Both the position numbers and the translations under genes were made by a program. A DNA stretch of 34,284 nt from positions 1 through 34,284 of the forward strand of contig JALNYK010000032.1 of assembly GCA_023229845.1 (NCBI GenBank). The letters run 5' to 3'. This document shows positions 9,101 through 16,437 of the stretch, in pieces. The DNA is from Gallionella sp. (GTDB lineage Bacteria > Pseudomonadota > Gammaproteobacteria > Burkholderiales > Gallionellaceae). The notes below the pieces were generated by a model. It was not told where the DNA came from. It worked only from the letters and a program-made list of their open reading frames with translations, and searched no databases. Within the stretch, counting starts at the first letter, position 1. Every line of letters starts with the position of its first letter.

Positions 9101-10042
9101 GACCTCCTTCCAGGAGGCGCGTCCGCGCAGGTCGAGCAGCGCCAGTTCCGGCACATCTTCGGCCAGCCTGGTCACCACGTCGTGCAAATCCATATCTGCC
9201 GTGATCTCGCTCACCCTGCCCTGCGCGATCCCCAGCCAACCGCGCAACGCGCCGCGCCCGCGACTGAATTCGCTCGGCAAGTCGAGCCACGGACGCCATG
9301 CGGTCACATCGGTGTAATCCAGCCTGGTGTATATCTGCCCGCGCCACTGGGCCAGATCGTCGAAACTCTCGCCGCGAAAATTGCCGCGCACATCCAACGG
9401 CGTGGACAACTCTGCAGGCGGCAAGGCCTGCAACGCAAAGCGGTGTTTGCCGAAGAAATTTTCGATGCGCAGATTAACGCGGGTCAGCAATAGCGGCGGC
9501 GCGGCGCGGCGCTCGTCCAGCCATACGATGCTGGCGTCGCGCACAGCCATATGCGATTGGCGCAACAACCAGTCGGCCAGACCGTTGTCGCCGCCCTGGC
9601 TGGACAACGCTACGCCGCCGATGAAAAAGTTGCCCTGCGCATCGCGGCGCACCAGCAGTTCGGGTCCGTCGATCTCAAGGCTGGCCAACCGCAACTCCGC
9701 CGTCAACAGCGACAACCAGGACACGCTGCCGTCGATGCGCGGCAGCGTCAGCGCGGGCTGGCCCTGGCGGTCGAGGATGCGCACATCGGTCAGATTCAGG
9801 CGCGGACGCAGACCTTGCCAGTCGCCGGCTATCTTGCCTATCGTCACCGGGCTGCCGATCGCCGTGGACAGCGATGCGACGATCCGCTCGTGATGCTGCC
9901 CGATGTCCGGCATCAGCCAATAGCGCAGCACGACGATAACGATCGCCATCAGCACCGCGATGGCCGCCGACGCGACGATCGCAAGCCGGGTCAGCCAGTT
10001 CAGGCTGTGCCACAGCAGGCGTACAGGGAGCGAATTCAGCAT
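6200..10042 (-). CDS. yhdP: YhdP family AsmA-like envelope protein
   Basis: The 1280-residue product is close to E. coli YhdP in length (1266). Residues about 14-42 form a single N-terminal membrane helix (LTRLAIVASAAIAVLMAIVIVVLRYWL). The rest is a very long periplasmic chain of alternating beta strands, typical of the AsmA-like/bridge-like lipid-transfer group (DUF3971 and AsmA-C regions). The C-terminus carries the typical SVSLLGAFAAGPAVGLGALL turn and FEYNVGGTWNDP strand. In E. coli, YhdP, TamB and YdbH together move phospholipids from the inner to the outer membrane. The function here is taken from that homology. The ATG at 10042 is the only sensible start ahead of the membrane helix. 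It is the first gene of the operon with the amidase and tldD, and is divergent from glnE across 75 bases. Confidence 0.95.
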   Translation of the reverse strand: MLNSLPVRLLWHSLNWLTRLAIVASAAIAVLMAIVIVVLRYWLMPDIGQHHERIVASLSTAIGSPVTIGKIAGDWQGLRPRLNLTDVRILDRQGQPALTLPRIDGSVSWLSLLTAELRLASLEIDGPELLVRRDAQGNFFIGGVALSSQGGDNGLADWLLRQSHMAVRDASIVWLDERRAAPPLLLTRVNLRIENFFGKHRFALQALPPAELSTPLDVRGNFRGESFDDLAQWRGQIYTRLDYTDVTAWRPWLDLPSEFSRGRGALRGWLGIAQGRVSEITADMDLHDVVTRLAEDVPELALLDLRGRASWKEVDGDLEVSTKRLSMRLHNGIALPPTDFYLRIAAEKAKDAGGEMRANLLQLETLSSLASFVPLDAGLRAQLDAYAPRGNLSGLNLRWQGPMTSPEEYRIAGRFDNLAVRRVGAIPGFSGLSLDVDGDEDGGNLNIDSRHLVVDAPGAMPEALSFATLTGQVGWTRKRGETQVKVDNVAVANDDLAGNLYGSYRTQKGTLGVLDLTVALTRGDVTKAYRYTPLAALDKEDNDWLKGALLAGHTEDFRVRVKGNLSDFPLDGTEDALLEIGGHARDTVLYFARDWPRIEHIDGAFWIRGNKLEVKAPTATMLGAQLQNVTIAIPDLMSEDLPLEVRGVAVASSETFLQFIQQSPVRGYIDGFTDGMSASGNGHLDLFLRVPLQGEQPVKVAGSFRAQDNDIDLGSGAPLLRDTRGTLSFTESGVSAEKIQSIVLGGPATIDVQSAEGGILHASARGRCDLDALRKSDPHPLLKRLHGSASWDADIKVVNKSAELVINSSLQGIASSLPLPFAKRGIDAMPLHVEKHIVAEGQDTVEVQLGRSLSARLLRRDENGAMAIKHGVVAFNQTGDLGKWLKKDGVWLVGRIPQLSLQGWGELQPGADDETASLPFGGADLHVDRASGFGMQVDNLEIDASARGEGLAARLSSTVLDGELEWQPRGEGKLTARLQNVVWVESNRVSGGSAQPEAIIASPGNLPALQISIENLKVDGAQVGRLDLVGHPEGRDWRLRRLSIVNPDGSLVGDGIWHSSEQNARTDANLQLQISDAGKILSRSGYPDTVKAGKGKLVANVSWNGAPQDFNYATLDGTLRLDAEKGQFLKMKPGVGKLLSVLSLQSIPKRITLDFTDVFSDGFEFDSINGNATIANGVIRSQDFRIDGSSAKVTMKGSVDLNRETQDLRVAILPTLGDSVSLLGAFAAGPAVGLGALLVNKVLGNPLDKMVSFEYNVGGTWNDPTVTKAGQAVVKPNNQK

Positions 10043-10083
10043 CGATAGTGTAGGCGCAACGCGCCGTAATTGAGGTCTGGACT

Positions 10084-10089
10084 TATAAT
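10084..10089 (+). promoter_or_regulatory. Candidate -10 box for glnE
   Basis: A consensus TATAAT stands 28 bases before the glnE start codon in the yhdP/glnE divergent gap. The -35 position (10061-10066, GCGCCG) is poor, so an activator or another sigma factor may be needed, or the match may be chance. Confidence 0.35.
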
Positions 10090-10117
10090 CAAAAAAACTC
10101 GCGCATTCTAACTTGAA

Positions 10118-12895
10118 ATGAACACCTCACACCCGCCGTCCGCAAGCTTCGCCGACCTGCTGCAACACACCGTGAATTGCAGCCGCTATGCCAGACACAT
10201 TCTGAAAGTGGACCCAGATTTGCTGAATTGGTTGCAAGCGAACTACGCCATGCCCTGCGACCGCAGCGAGATGCTGGCACTGTTGCAACAGTCGGCGCCC
10301 TCTCCCCAACCCTCTCCCGCAAGCGGGAGAGGGGGCGAACGTGTCGCTGACGCGACGATGATGTTCTCTGACGAGACCGAGTTGTCGCGCGCGGTGCGCC
10401 GCTTGCGCAAGCAGGTAATGGTCAAGCTGATCCTGCGCGATCTGAACGGATTGTGCGACCTGAACGAAGTGATGCAGGCGATGACCGCGTTGGCCGAGGT
10501 GTGCGTGCGGCAGGCGCAGGCCTGTCTGATGCGCGCACTGCAAGAACAGTACGGCAGCCCGATCGGGGAAGCCAGCAAGACGCCGCAGGAATTGCTGGTG
10601 ATCGGCATGGGCAAGCTGGGCGGCGGCGAGCTTAACGTTTCCTCGGACATCGACCTGATCTTCGTCTATCCCGAGGACGGCGAGACCGACGGCGCGCGCG
10701 CACTTTCCAACCACGAGTTCTTCACCAAGCTGGGACGCCGCCTGATCAACGCCATCAACGACCTCACCGCCGACGGCTACGTGTTCCGCGTGGACATGCG
10801 GCTGCGCCCCTACGGCGACAGCGGCCCGCTGGTGATGAGCTTCGCCGCGCTGGAGGAATACCTGGTCAGTCAGGGGCGTGAATGGGAACGCTATGCCTGG
10901 ATCAAGGCGCGCGTGATTTCGCCGGCGGAAAATCCGCACATCGATGAGCTGTCGAAGCTCGCGCAACCCTTCGTGTTCCGCAAATACCTGGACTTCGGCG
11001 CGATCGACTCGATGCGCAAGCTGCACGCGCAGATCCGCCAGGAGGTGCAGCGCCGCGACCGCCTCAACAACATCAAGCTCGGCCCCGGCGGCATCCGCGA
11101 AATCGAATTCACCGCGCAGGTGTTCCAGCTGATTCGCGGCGGTCGAGATGCGAGGCTGCGCATACGCCCGACGCAGCAGGTGCTGCAGGTGCTGGTCGCC
11201 AACGGGCAACTCGACGCGGCGGTCGCCGCCGGCCTGGACGCCGCTTACATCTTCCTGCGCAATCTGGAGCACCGCCTGCAATATCTGGACGACCAGCAGA
11301 CACAGGAGATGCCGGAGAAGCCCGAAGATCAGGCGATCATCGCCGCCGCGATGGGCTACGCCGACTATGCCGCATTGCTGGAGCCGCTAGCTCACCATCG
11401 CGCATTGGTAACCCAGCAGTTCGAACATATCTTCGGCGAACAGAAGAGCGAACAAAACGAGGCGCAAACATGGCGCGAGGGCGTGACCGTCGAAGAACTG
11501 ACTTCGCATCTGACGTCTCTTGGCTACCGCGCTGCGCCGGAGACCGCACAACGCCTGCTGCAACTGCGCGAAGGTATCCGCTACCGCCAGTTGCCCGATC
11601 CCAGCCGGCAGCGGCTGGATAAACTGATCCCGCAATTCATCGCCCAAAGCGCGCAACAGGGCGAACCCGATGCGACGCTGGCGCGCTCGCTGACACTGCT
11701 GGAAGGCGTCAGCCGCCGCGCCGCCTACCTCGCTTTCCTGTCCGAATATCCGCAAGCGCTGCAACGGCTGGTGCGGCTGATCGCAGCCAGCAGCTGGGTG
11801 GCCGAATACCTGACACAGCATCCGGCGCTACTGGACGAGTTGCTGGATGCCCGCGAGATGTACCGACCGCCGCAATGGCAGCAGATCGACGCAGACCTGC
11901 AACAGCGCATGACCGACAGTGTCGGAGACACCGAACGCCAGCTCGACGTGCTGCGCCAAGCCCAGCAGGAACAGACCTTCCACCTGCTGGCGATGGATTT
12001 ACAAGGTCTACTGCCGCTGGAGAAACTCAGCGACCATCTCTCCGACCTAGCCGACCTGATGTTGCGCCATGTGCTGAAACTGAGCTGGGAGACCGCGCGC
12101 AAGCGCCACTGCGAGCAACCGAAGTTCGCGATCATTGCCTACGGAAAATTGGGCGGCAAGGAACTGGGCTATGCCTCCGACCTCGACCTGATCTTCCTGT
12201 ACGACGACGACCATCCGGACGCTCAGGAAAACTACGCGCGACTGGCACAGCGCATCAACACCGTGCTGGGCAGCCACACCGCCTCGGGGCGCTTGTACGA
12301 GACCGACCTGCGCCTGCGCCCGAACGGCGCGAGCGGCCTGCTGGTCAGCTCGGTGGCAGCCTTCGCCGAATACCAGCACAGCCAGGCATGGGTGTGGGAA
12401 CATCAGGCGCTGACGCGCGCGCGCTTCAGCGCGGGCGACAGCGATGTCGGCGACGCGTTCGAACGCATACGCCGCGATGTACTGTGCCAACCGCGCGACC
12501 TCGATACGCTACGCCGCGAGATTCTGGCGATGCGCCAAAAGATGCTGGACGGCCACCCCAACGATAGCGAACTATTCGACATCAAGCACGACCGCGGCGG
12601 CATGGTGGACATCGAATTCATGGTGCAATTCCTCGTGCTGGCACATGCCCAACGCCACCCGCAACTGACCGCGAACATCGGCAACCTTGCCCTGCTCAAA
12701 CTGGCCTGCGAACTGGAACTTATCCCGGCGGAACAGGCGGAACGGGTGCGCGAACTCTACCGCTCGTTGCGCCAGACCCAGCACCGGATGCGGCTCAACA
12801 GCTCGGCACCCTGCCGCATCGAACAGGGCGTGATCGACACCGGCGCGTGCAAGGAGCTATGGGAATTGCTTCTGATTACTCGGGAAGACCAATAG
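10118..12895 (+). CDS. glnE: Bifunctional glutamine synthetase adenylyltransferase/adenylyl-removing enzyme
   Basis: The 925-residue product (E. coli GlnE 946) controls glutamine synthetase by adenylylating it, or removing AMP by phosphorolysis, under direction of PII proteins. Both nucleotidyltransferase domains are visible. The N-terminal adenylyl-removing domain has GMGKLGGGELNVSSDIDL with metal-binding acidic residues Asp177 and Asp179. The C-terminal adenylyltransferase domain has AYGKLGGKELGYASDLDL with Asp688 and Asp690. A GGIREIEF segment follows the first and a GGMVDIEF segment the second, as usual. The N-terminal region around residues 60-80 (SAPSPQPSPASGRGG) is encoded by a palindromic genomic repeat and looks like a lineage-specific insertion. 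The ATG at 10118 has only a weak ribosome site. The 3' end stops 17 bases before the convergent DUF5610 gene. Confidence 0.96.
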   Translation: MNTSHPPSASFADLLQHTVNCSRYARHILKVDPDLLNWLQANYAMPCDRSEMLALLQQSAPSPQPSPASGRGGERVADATMMFSDETELSRAVRRLRKQVMVKLILRDLNGLCDLNEVMQAMTALAEVCVRQAQACLMRALQEQYGSPIGEASKTPQELLVIGMGKLGGGELNVSSDIDLIFVYPEDGETDGARALSNHEFFTKLGRRLINAINDLTADGYVFRVDMRLRPYGDSGPLVMSFAALEEYLVSQGREWERYAWIKARVISPAENPHIDELSKLAQPFVFRKYLDFGAIDSMRKLHAQIRQEVQRRDRLNNIKLGPGGIREIEFTAQVFQLIRGGRDARLRIRPTQQVLQVLVANGQLDAAVAAGLDAAYIFLRNLEHRLQYLDDQQTQEMPEKPEDQAIIAAAMGYADYAALLEPLAHHRALVTQQFEHIFGEQKSEQNEAQTWREGVTVEELTSHLTSLGYRAAPETAQRLLQLREGIRYRQLPDPSRQRLDKLIPQFIAQSAQQGEPDATLARSLTLLEGVSRRAAYLAFLSEYPQALQRLVRLIAASSWVAEYLTQHPALLDELLDAREMYRPPQWQQIDADLQQRMTDSVGDTERQLDVLRQAQQEQTFHLLAMDLQGLLPLEKLSDHLSDLADLMLRHVLKLSWETARKRHCEQPKFAIIAYGKLGGKELGYASDLDLIFLYDDDHPDAQENYARLAQRINTVLGSHTASGRLYETDLRLRPNGASGLLVSSVAAFAEYQHSQAWVWEHQALTRARFSAGDSDVGDAFERIRRDVLCQPRDLDTLRREILAMRQKMLDGHPNDSELFDIKHDRGGMVDIEFMVQFLVLAHAQRHPQLTANIGNLALLKLACELELIPAEQAERVRELYRSLRQTQHRMRLNSSAPCRIEQGVIDTGACKELWELLLITREDQ
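10297..10355. repeat. Small palindromic repeat inside glnE (copy 1)
   Basis: Positions 10297-10327 are identical over 31 bases to 29430-29460 in algC, and similarity continues for about 25 bases. The core is an 11-bp perfect palindrome CCCTCTCCCGC (10310-10320) / GCGGGAGAGGG (10323-10333). It is translated as part of GlnE in a different frame from the algC copy. Confidence 0.85.
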
Positions 12896-12912
12896 GGGCC
12901 GACTGAGCGAAT

Positions 12913-13518
12913 TTACGAACCCGCAGGATTTTCAGAAACCGCGCTCGTTTGTTCTGGACGCGAGTGGTTTTCCACGAATGCTTTAAGGCCGAATTGCACC
13001 AACTCGTAGGTTTTGTCGATGTTGGAGGCAATATCTCCCTCCAGCACCTTCAAGCCATCGAGAATCTCGCGCGCTTCGGCAAAACCCTTGTCAATACCAC
13101 CCCCTATCAGCTGGACGAAATCGACCAACGCGACATTCAGGTCTTTTTCCGAATGATTTTCAGCATACCTGCCGAAAAACGCCGTACTCATAGACACAAT
13201 GCGGTCTGCCGTCGCCTGCGGGCTGAAATCCATGCCAGACTCGGCTGCCGCCTGAATAGCATTGTCGCCAAGCTCTGGCGCCAATACCTCATTAAGATGC
13301 TCGATGGCAGATTTAAACAGCAGGCTCATGGAATGGTTGCCGGCACTTAGCGACACTTCCATCGATGCTTTCAGGATAGATGTGTTGTACGCCTGTCTGG
13401 ATGCGTCAACGCCTGATTTGGCAGGCTCCGGCGCGCGGAGCTCAACAGCCTCCGGCCTGCCTTCAGGATGTATGCGGGCCGAGGGGACTCCTTGCCCAAT
13501 AGATTCGACTTTCATCAT
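12913..13518 (-). CDS. DUF5610 domain-containing protein
   Basis: The 201-residue product has a disordered N-terminus of about 40 residues and then a helical domain that I recognise as DUF5610. Its marks are FSPQATADRIVSMSTAFFGRY, DFVQLIGGGIDKGFAEAREI and LDGLKVLEGDIASNIDKTYE. No function is established for the family; members are often found in flagellated or chemotactic proteobacteria (general knowledge, not checked). No signal peptide or membrane segment is seen. Two start codons lie side by side (13518 and 13515) behind a good AAGGAG ribosome site, and 13518 gives a spacing of 6. It is the last gene of the minus-strand sensory block, 293 bases after the CZB receptor, so it may be transcribed from its own promoter. 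Confidence 0.8.
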   Translation of the reverse strand: MMKVESIGQGVPSARIHPEGRPEAVELRAPEPAKSGVDASRQAYNTSILKASMEVSLSAGNHSMSLLFKSAIEHLNEVLAPELGDNAIQAAAESGMDFSPQATADRIVSMSTAFFGRYAENHSEKDLNVALVDFVQLIGGGIDKGFAEAREILDGLKVLEGDIASNIDKTYELVQFGLKAFVENHSRPEQTSAVSENPAGS

Positions 13519-13811
13519 GGTCTCTCCTTGTAAAAGGGATACCTGAAACTCGCCTGTTCGATTTCAAACCATGGAAAATGCACATTGGTACTGTTGAAAA
13601 ACTTCAGGCGACGGATGCCGCATATGGGAAGCGCTCTGCAATCCGCTCGACTAACTTCCCTATGCGGTTAATAGAAGACAAACAGGACACGAATAGGTTC
13701 TGGCCCGATTTAAGCTGCGAGCCATCCCGCTTCGCTAGGGATGGGGTGATGTTGGTATTTTCGCGTGGCCGCCGCCGTATGAATCTAACCTTGCCGAGTC
13801 CCCGGCGTAAG
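13519..13811. other. 293-base gap with two hairpins, no gene seen
   Basis: Between the CZB receptor and the DUF5610 gene. It contains the stem CCATCCC/GGGATGG (13722-13744, 9-base loop), which could end receptor transcription. A larger inverted repeat, CCGCATATGGGAAG / CTTCCCTATGCGG, lies at 13618-13667 with one bulged base. Neither has a U-run on the minus strand. No credible coding frame was found. Confidence 0.5.
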
Positions 13812-16328
13812 CTATTCGACCTCCCCCTTCAAGGCCATGATGGATGCCACCGTACGCTTGGAGGCGTCGGTGAACTCGCCGGACAGGAGCGCACGCGCCC
13901 CGTTGATGTCCCGGTTATCGACCCGCTTGACCACCTCTCCGGCGCAGCGGTGGAACAAGGCATGCCTGTCCTTCAACTCGTCGAAGTGGCCGATATGCTG
14001 GTATTTCGAGCCATCGCCATAAATCCATTTGCCTAACGCGCACTGGTTGTCCTGGCACACGATTGCGCTGTCCAGCTTCTCGGTGCCGGTGCCGTCGATG
14101 AACTGGGTCAGGCGAATTTTCCATTTGATGTGTGCAGCGACCGCATCGTCGAAGTGGTTGCCGGCCGGCTTGGCCGCCCCGGACTTGTCGGACAAGGCCA
14201 ACTGGCCGGCCTTTGTATCCACCTTGAACACGGCGACCGACGCCGACAGATTCTGCGCCTGTTCTTCCAGCGCCTCCGCCGCAGCCGCGGCCTCTTCGAC
14301 CAGCGCGGCGTTCTGCTGCGTCACTTCATCCATCTGGGTGATAGCAAGATTCACCTGTTCGATGCCTTGGCCCTGCTCGAACGAGGCTGCGGTAATTTCG
14401 GACATGATGTCGGTCACGCGCTTGATCGAGCCGACGATCTCTTCCATCGTCCGGCCGGCATCGCCGACCAGTTTGCTGCCTCCTTCGACCTGTTCGACCG
14501 AATGTCCGATCAGGGTTTTGATTTCCTTCGCTGCCGCCGCACTGCGCTGCGCAAGGTTGCGCACTTCGCCGGCGACCACCGCGAAGCCTCTTCCCTGTTC
14601 GCCGGCACGCGCCGCTTCCACCGCGGCATTCAGCGCCAGAATGTTGGTCTGGAATGCGATGCCGTCAATAACGCTGATGATGTCCTCGATCTTGCGCGAA
14701 GAAGCATTGATCGAGTCCATCGTCGTGACGACTTTACCGACCACCGCTCCGCCCTTGCCTGCCACATCCGATGAAACGATCGCAAGCTGGTTCGCCTGTT
14801 TAGCGTTTTCGGCGTTTTGCTTCACGGTGGAAGTCAGCTCTTCCATGCTGGAAGCGGTCTCTTCCAGACTGCTGGCCTGCTCCTCGGTGCGCTGCGACAG
14901 ATCGGCATTGCCGGCGGCGATTTCTTTGGCGGCGGTATTGATCGCTTCGACCGCGGTTTTGATTTCCGTTACCAGCGTCTGAAGATTCTCCACCGTGGCG
15001 TTGATGTTCTGCTTGGTCATGTCGAACAAGCCGGGATAGTCCTTGGTGATCGTCTGCGTCAGGTCGCCCACCGCCAGCGCCTTGGCGACACGAATGATGT
15101 CGAGCAAGCCTCGCTCGGTCACCTCGGAGAGCCGGTTCATATTCTCGCACAGGGTCTTGTTGTAGCCCGTTTTCCCATCTGCATTCAATCGCGTGCTGAA
15201 ATCGCCCTGCCCGGCGGACAAGGCGATGAACTGGATGTCGTTGACGATCCCGTCCAGCGCCTGCACCGTGCCGTTCACCCCCTGCGCCGTCTGCCCGAAC
15301 AGGCCGGGATAATCCTTATCGATTTTTTGCGTCAGGTCGCCGTTCGCCAGCGCCTGTGCCACCCGGGAAATATCCTTCAGGCCGTCTTCGGTCACGTTGG
15401 AAAGCTGGTTCAGCAATTCGGACAGATCCTTGGTGTAGCCTGCCTTGCTGGTCATATCCATTTTCACGCCGAAATCGCCTCGTACCGCCGCTGCTTCGAC
15501 GATGTTCTTGATCTCGGCAACGATGGTCCGCAGGCTGTCCTGCATGGTCTTCATCAAACCCAACAGTTCACCGACCTCGTCCTTTTGACGCGTGTCGATA
15601 TCGACGCTCAGATCGCCGCCTGCGATCGCGCCCGCGATACGTTTTGCCGTTCCAAGCGAGCGGACGATGTTGCGGATCAGCAGCATGCCGGTCAAGGCCG
15701 CCAGCAGAATGCCCGCCACGATGGCGGCTATCGAAAAATTGCGCGTCATGACATTGGACGCCACCGCGTTGTCATATTCCTGTTTGCTTAAATCGATCTG
15801 CAGCATAAGAAGATTTTGCATCGCTGCGGTGTTATTCATGTAAGCGGGACCGGCTTCCTTCACGACAACGGAATTGGCTTCGAGATAATTTCCCGCCTTG
15901 ATCAGAGCCAATGCTTTGTTCCGCACAGTTTGGTAAGCCTTGCGTTTCGCAATGAATTCATCCGCAAGATTTTTCCCTTCCGGGGTCTGGGCTGTGGCGA
16001 GGAAACCTTCCCAACTCTTGTTGTTATTTTTAGTGTTCTCCGCCATCTTGTCGGTGTGAAAGGACAAGGGATGGTCGTGCAATACACTTTCCGGCAGACG
16101 CGGATCGTGCATCAGCATCAAGTGAACCTGGCGCTGGTTTTCTGCCTGAAGGTAATTTACCTCCGCCAACCGGACCGCGCCGATCAATCGGTCTTCGTAA
16201 ACCGTGCGCAGCCCTTCTTTGCTGATATTCATACCGCGCAGGCCTATGACGCCGATGACTACCGACACGAGCGATAAAAATGCGATGAGAGAAATCAGGC
16301 GGGTCTTGATGGTCAAATTATTAAACAT
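13812..16328 (-). CDS. Methyl-accepting chemotaxis protein with poly-HAMP array and C-terminal CZB zinc-binding domain
   Basis: This 838-residue receptor has TM1 at about 11-29 and a periplasmic four-helix-bundle sensor (about 33-193) with several His/Asp pairs (LMLMHDPRLPES, LHDHPLSFHTDK). TM2 is at about 198-219. A HAMP domain is followed by further HAMP-like units to about 480, with recurring ALANGDLTQ and YPGLFGQT motifs. The signalling domain has the conserved tip GIAFQTNILALNAAVEAARAG. The C-terminus (about 725-838) is a chemoreceptor zinc-binding (CZB) domain with His733 (HIKWKIRL), Cys763 (CALGKWIYG) and the later HxxLFH histidines. CZB domains sense zinc or hypochlorous acid in known cases; the stimulus here is unknown. 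Unlike the three other receptors it lacks a WxxF tail. It starts 109 bases after the upstream receptor. Confidence 0.95.
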   Translation of the reverse strand: MFNNLTIKTRLISLIAFLSLVSVVIGVIGLRGMNISKEGLRTVYEDRLIGAVRLAEVNYLQAENQRQVHLMLMHDPRLPESVLHDHPLSFHTDKMAENTKNNNKSWEGFLATAQTPEGKNLADEFIAKRKAYQTVRNKALALIKAGNYLEANSVVVKEAGPAYMNNTAAMQNLLMLQIDLSKQEYDNAVASNVMTRNFSIAAIVAGILLAALTGMLLIRNIVRSLGTAKRIAGAIAGGDLSVDIDTRQKDEVGELLGLMKTMQDSLRTIVAEIKNIVEAAAVRGDFGVKMDMTSKAGYTKDLSELLNQLSNVTEDGLKDISRVAQALANGDLTQKIDKDYPGLFGQTAQGVNGTVQALDGIVNDIQFIALSAGQGDFSTRLNADGKTGYNKTLCENMNRLSEVTERGLLDIIRVAKALAVGDLTQTITKDYPGLFDMTKQNINATVENLQTLVTEIKTAVEAINTAAKEIAAGNADLSQRTEEQASSLEETASSMEELTSTVKQNAENAKQANQLAIVSSDVAGKGGAVVGKVVTTMDSINASSRKIEDIISVIDGIAFQTNILALNAAVEAARAGEQGRGFAVVAGEVRNLAQRSAAAAKEIKTLIGHSVEQVEGGSKLVGDAGRTMEEIVGSIKRVTDIMSEITAASFEQGQGIEQVNLAITQMDEVTQQNAALVEEAAAAAEALEEQAQNLSASVAVFKVDTKAGQLALSDKSGAAKPAGNHFDDAVAAHIKWKIRLTQFIDGTGTEKLDSAIVCQDNQCALGKWIYGDGSKYQHIGHFDELKDRHALFHRCAGEVVKRVDNRDINGARALLSGEFTDASKRTVASIMALKGEVE

Positions 16329-16437
16329 GATGTTCGTCTCACTTTCGATTGCAAATTTGCATAGTTAAGCAGTAATCAATTCTGCCGGTTCACGCCGCTG
16401 CCCTTCTATCAGCATCGCCTGATAATGCATGTCCTGG

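Noticed and set aside
8057..9493. 478-codon open frame antisense to yhdP
   Set aside because: Shadow of the long yhdP gene with biased composition and no recognisable domain.
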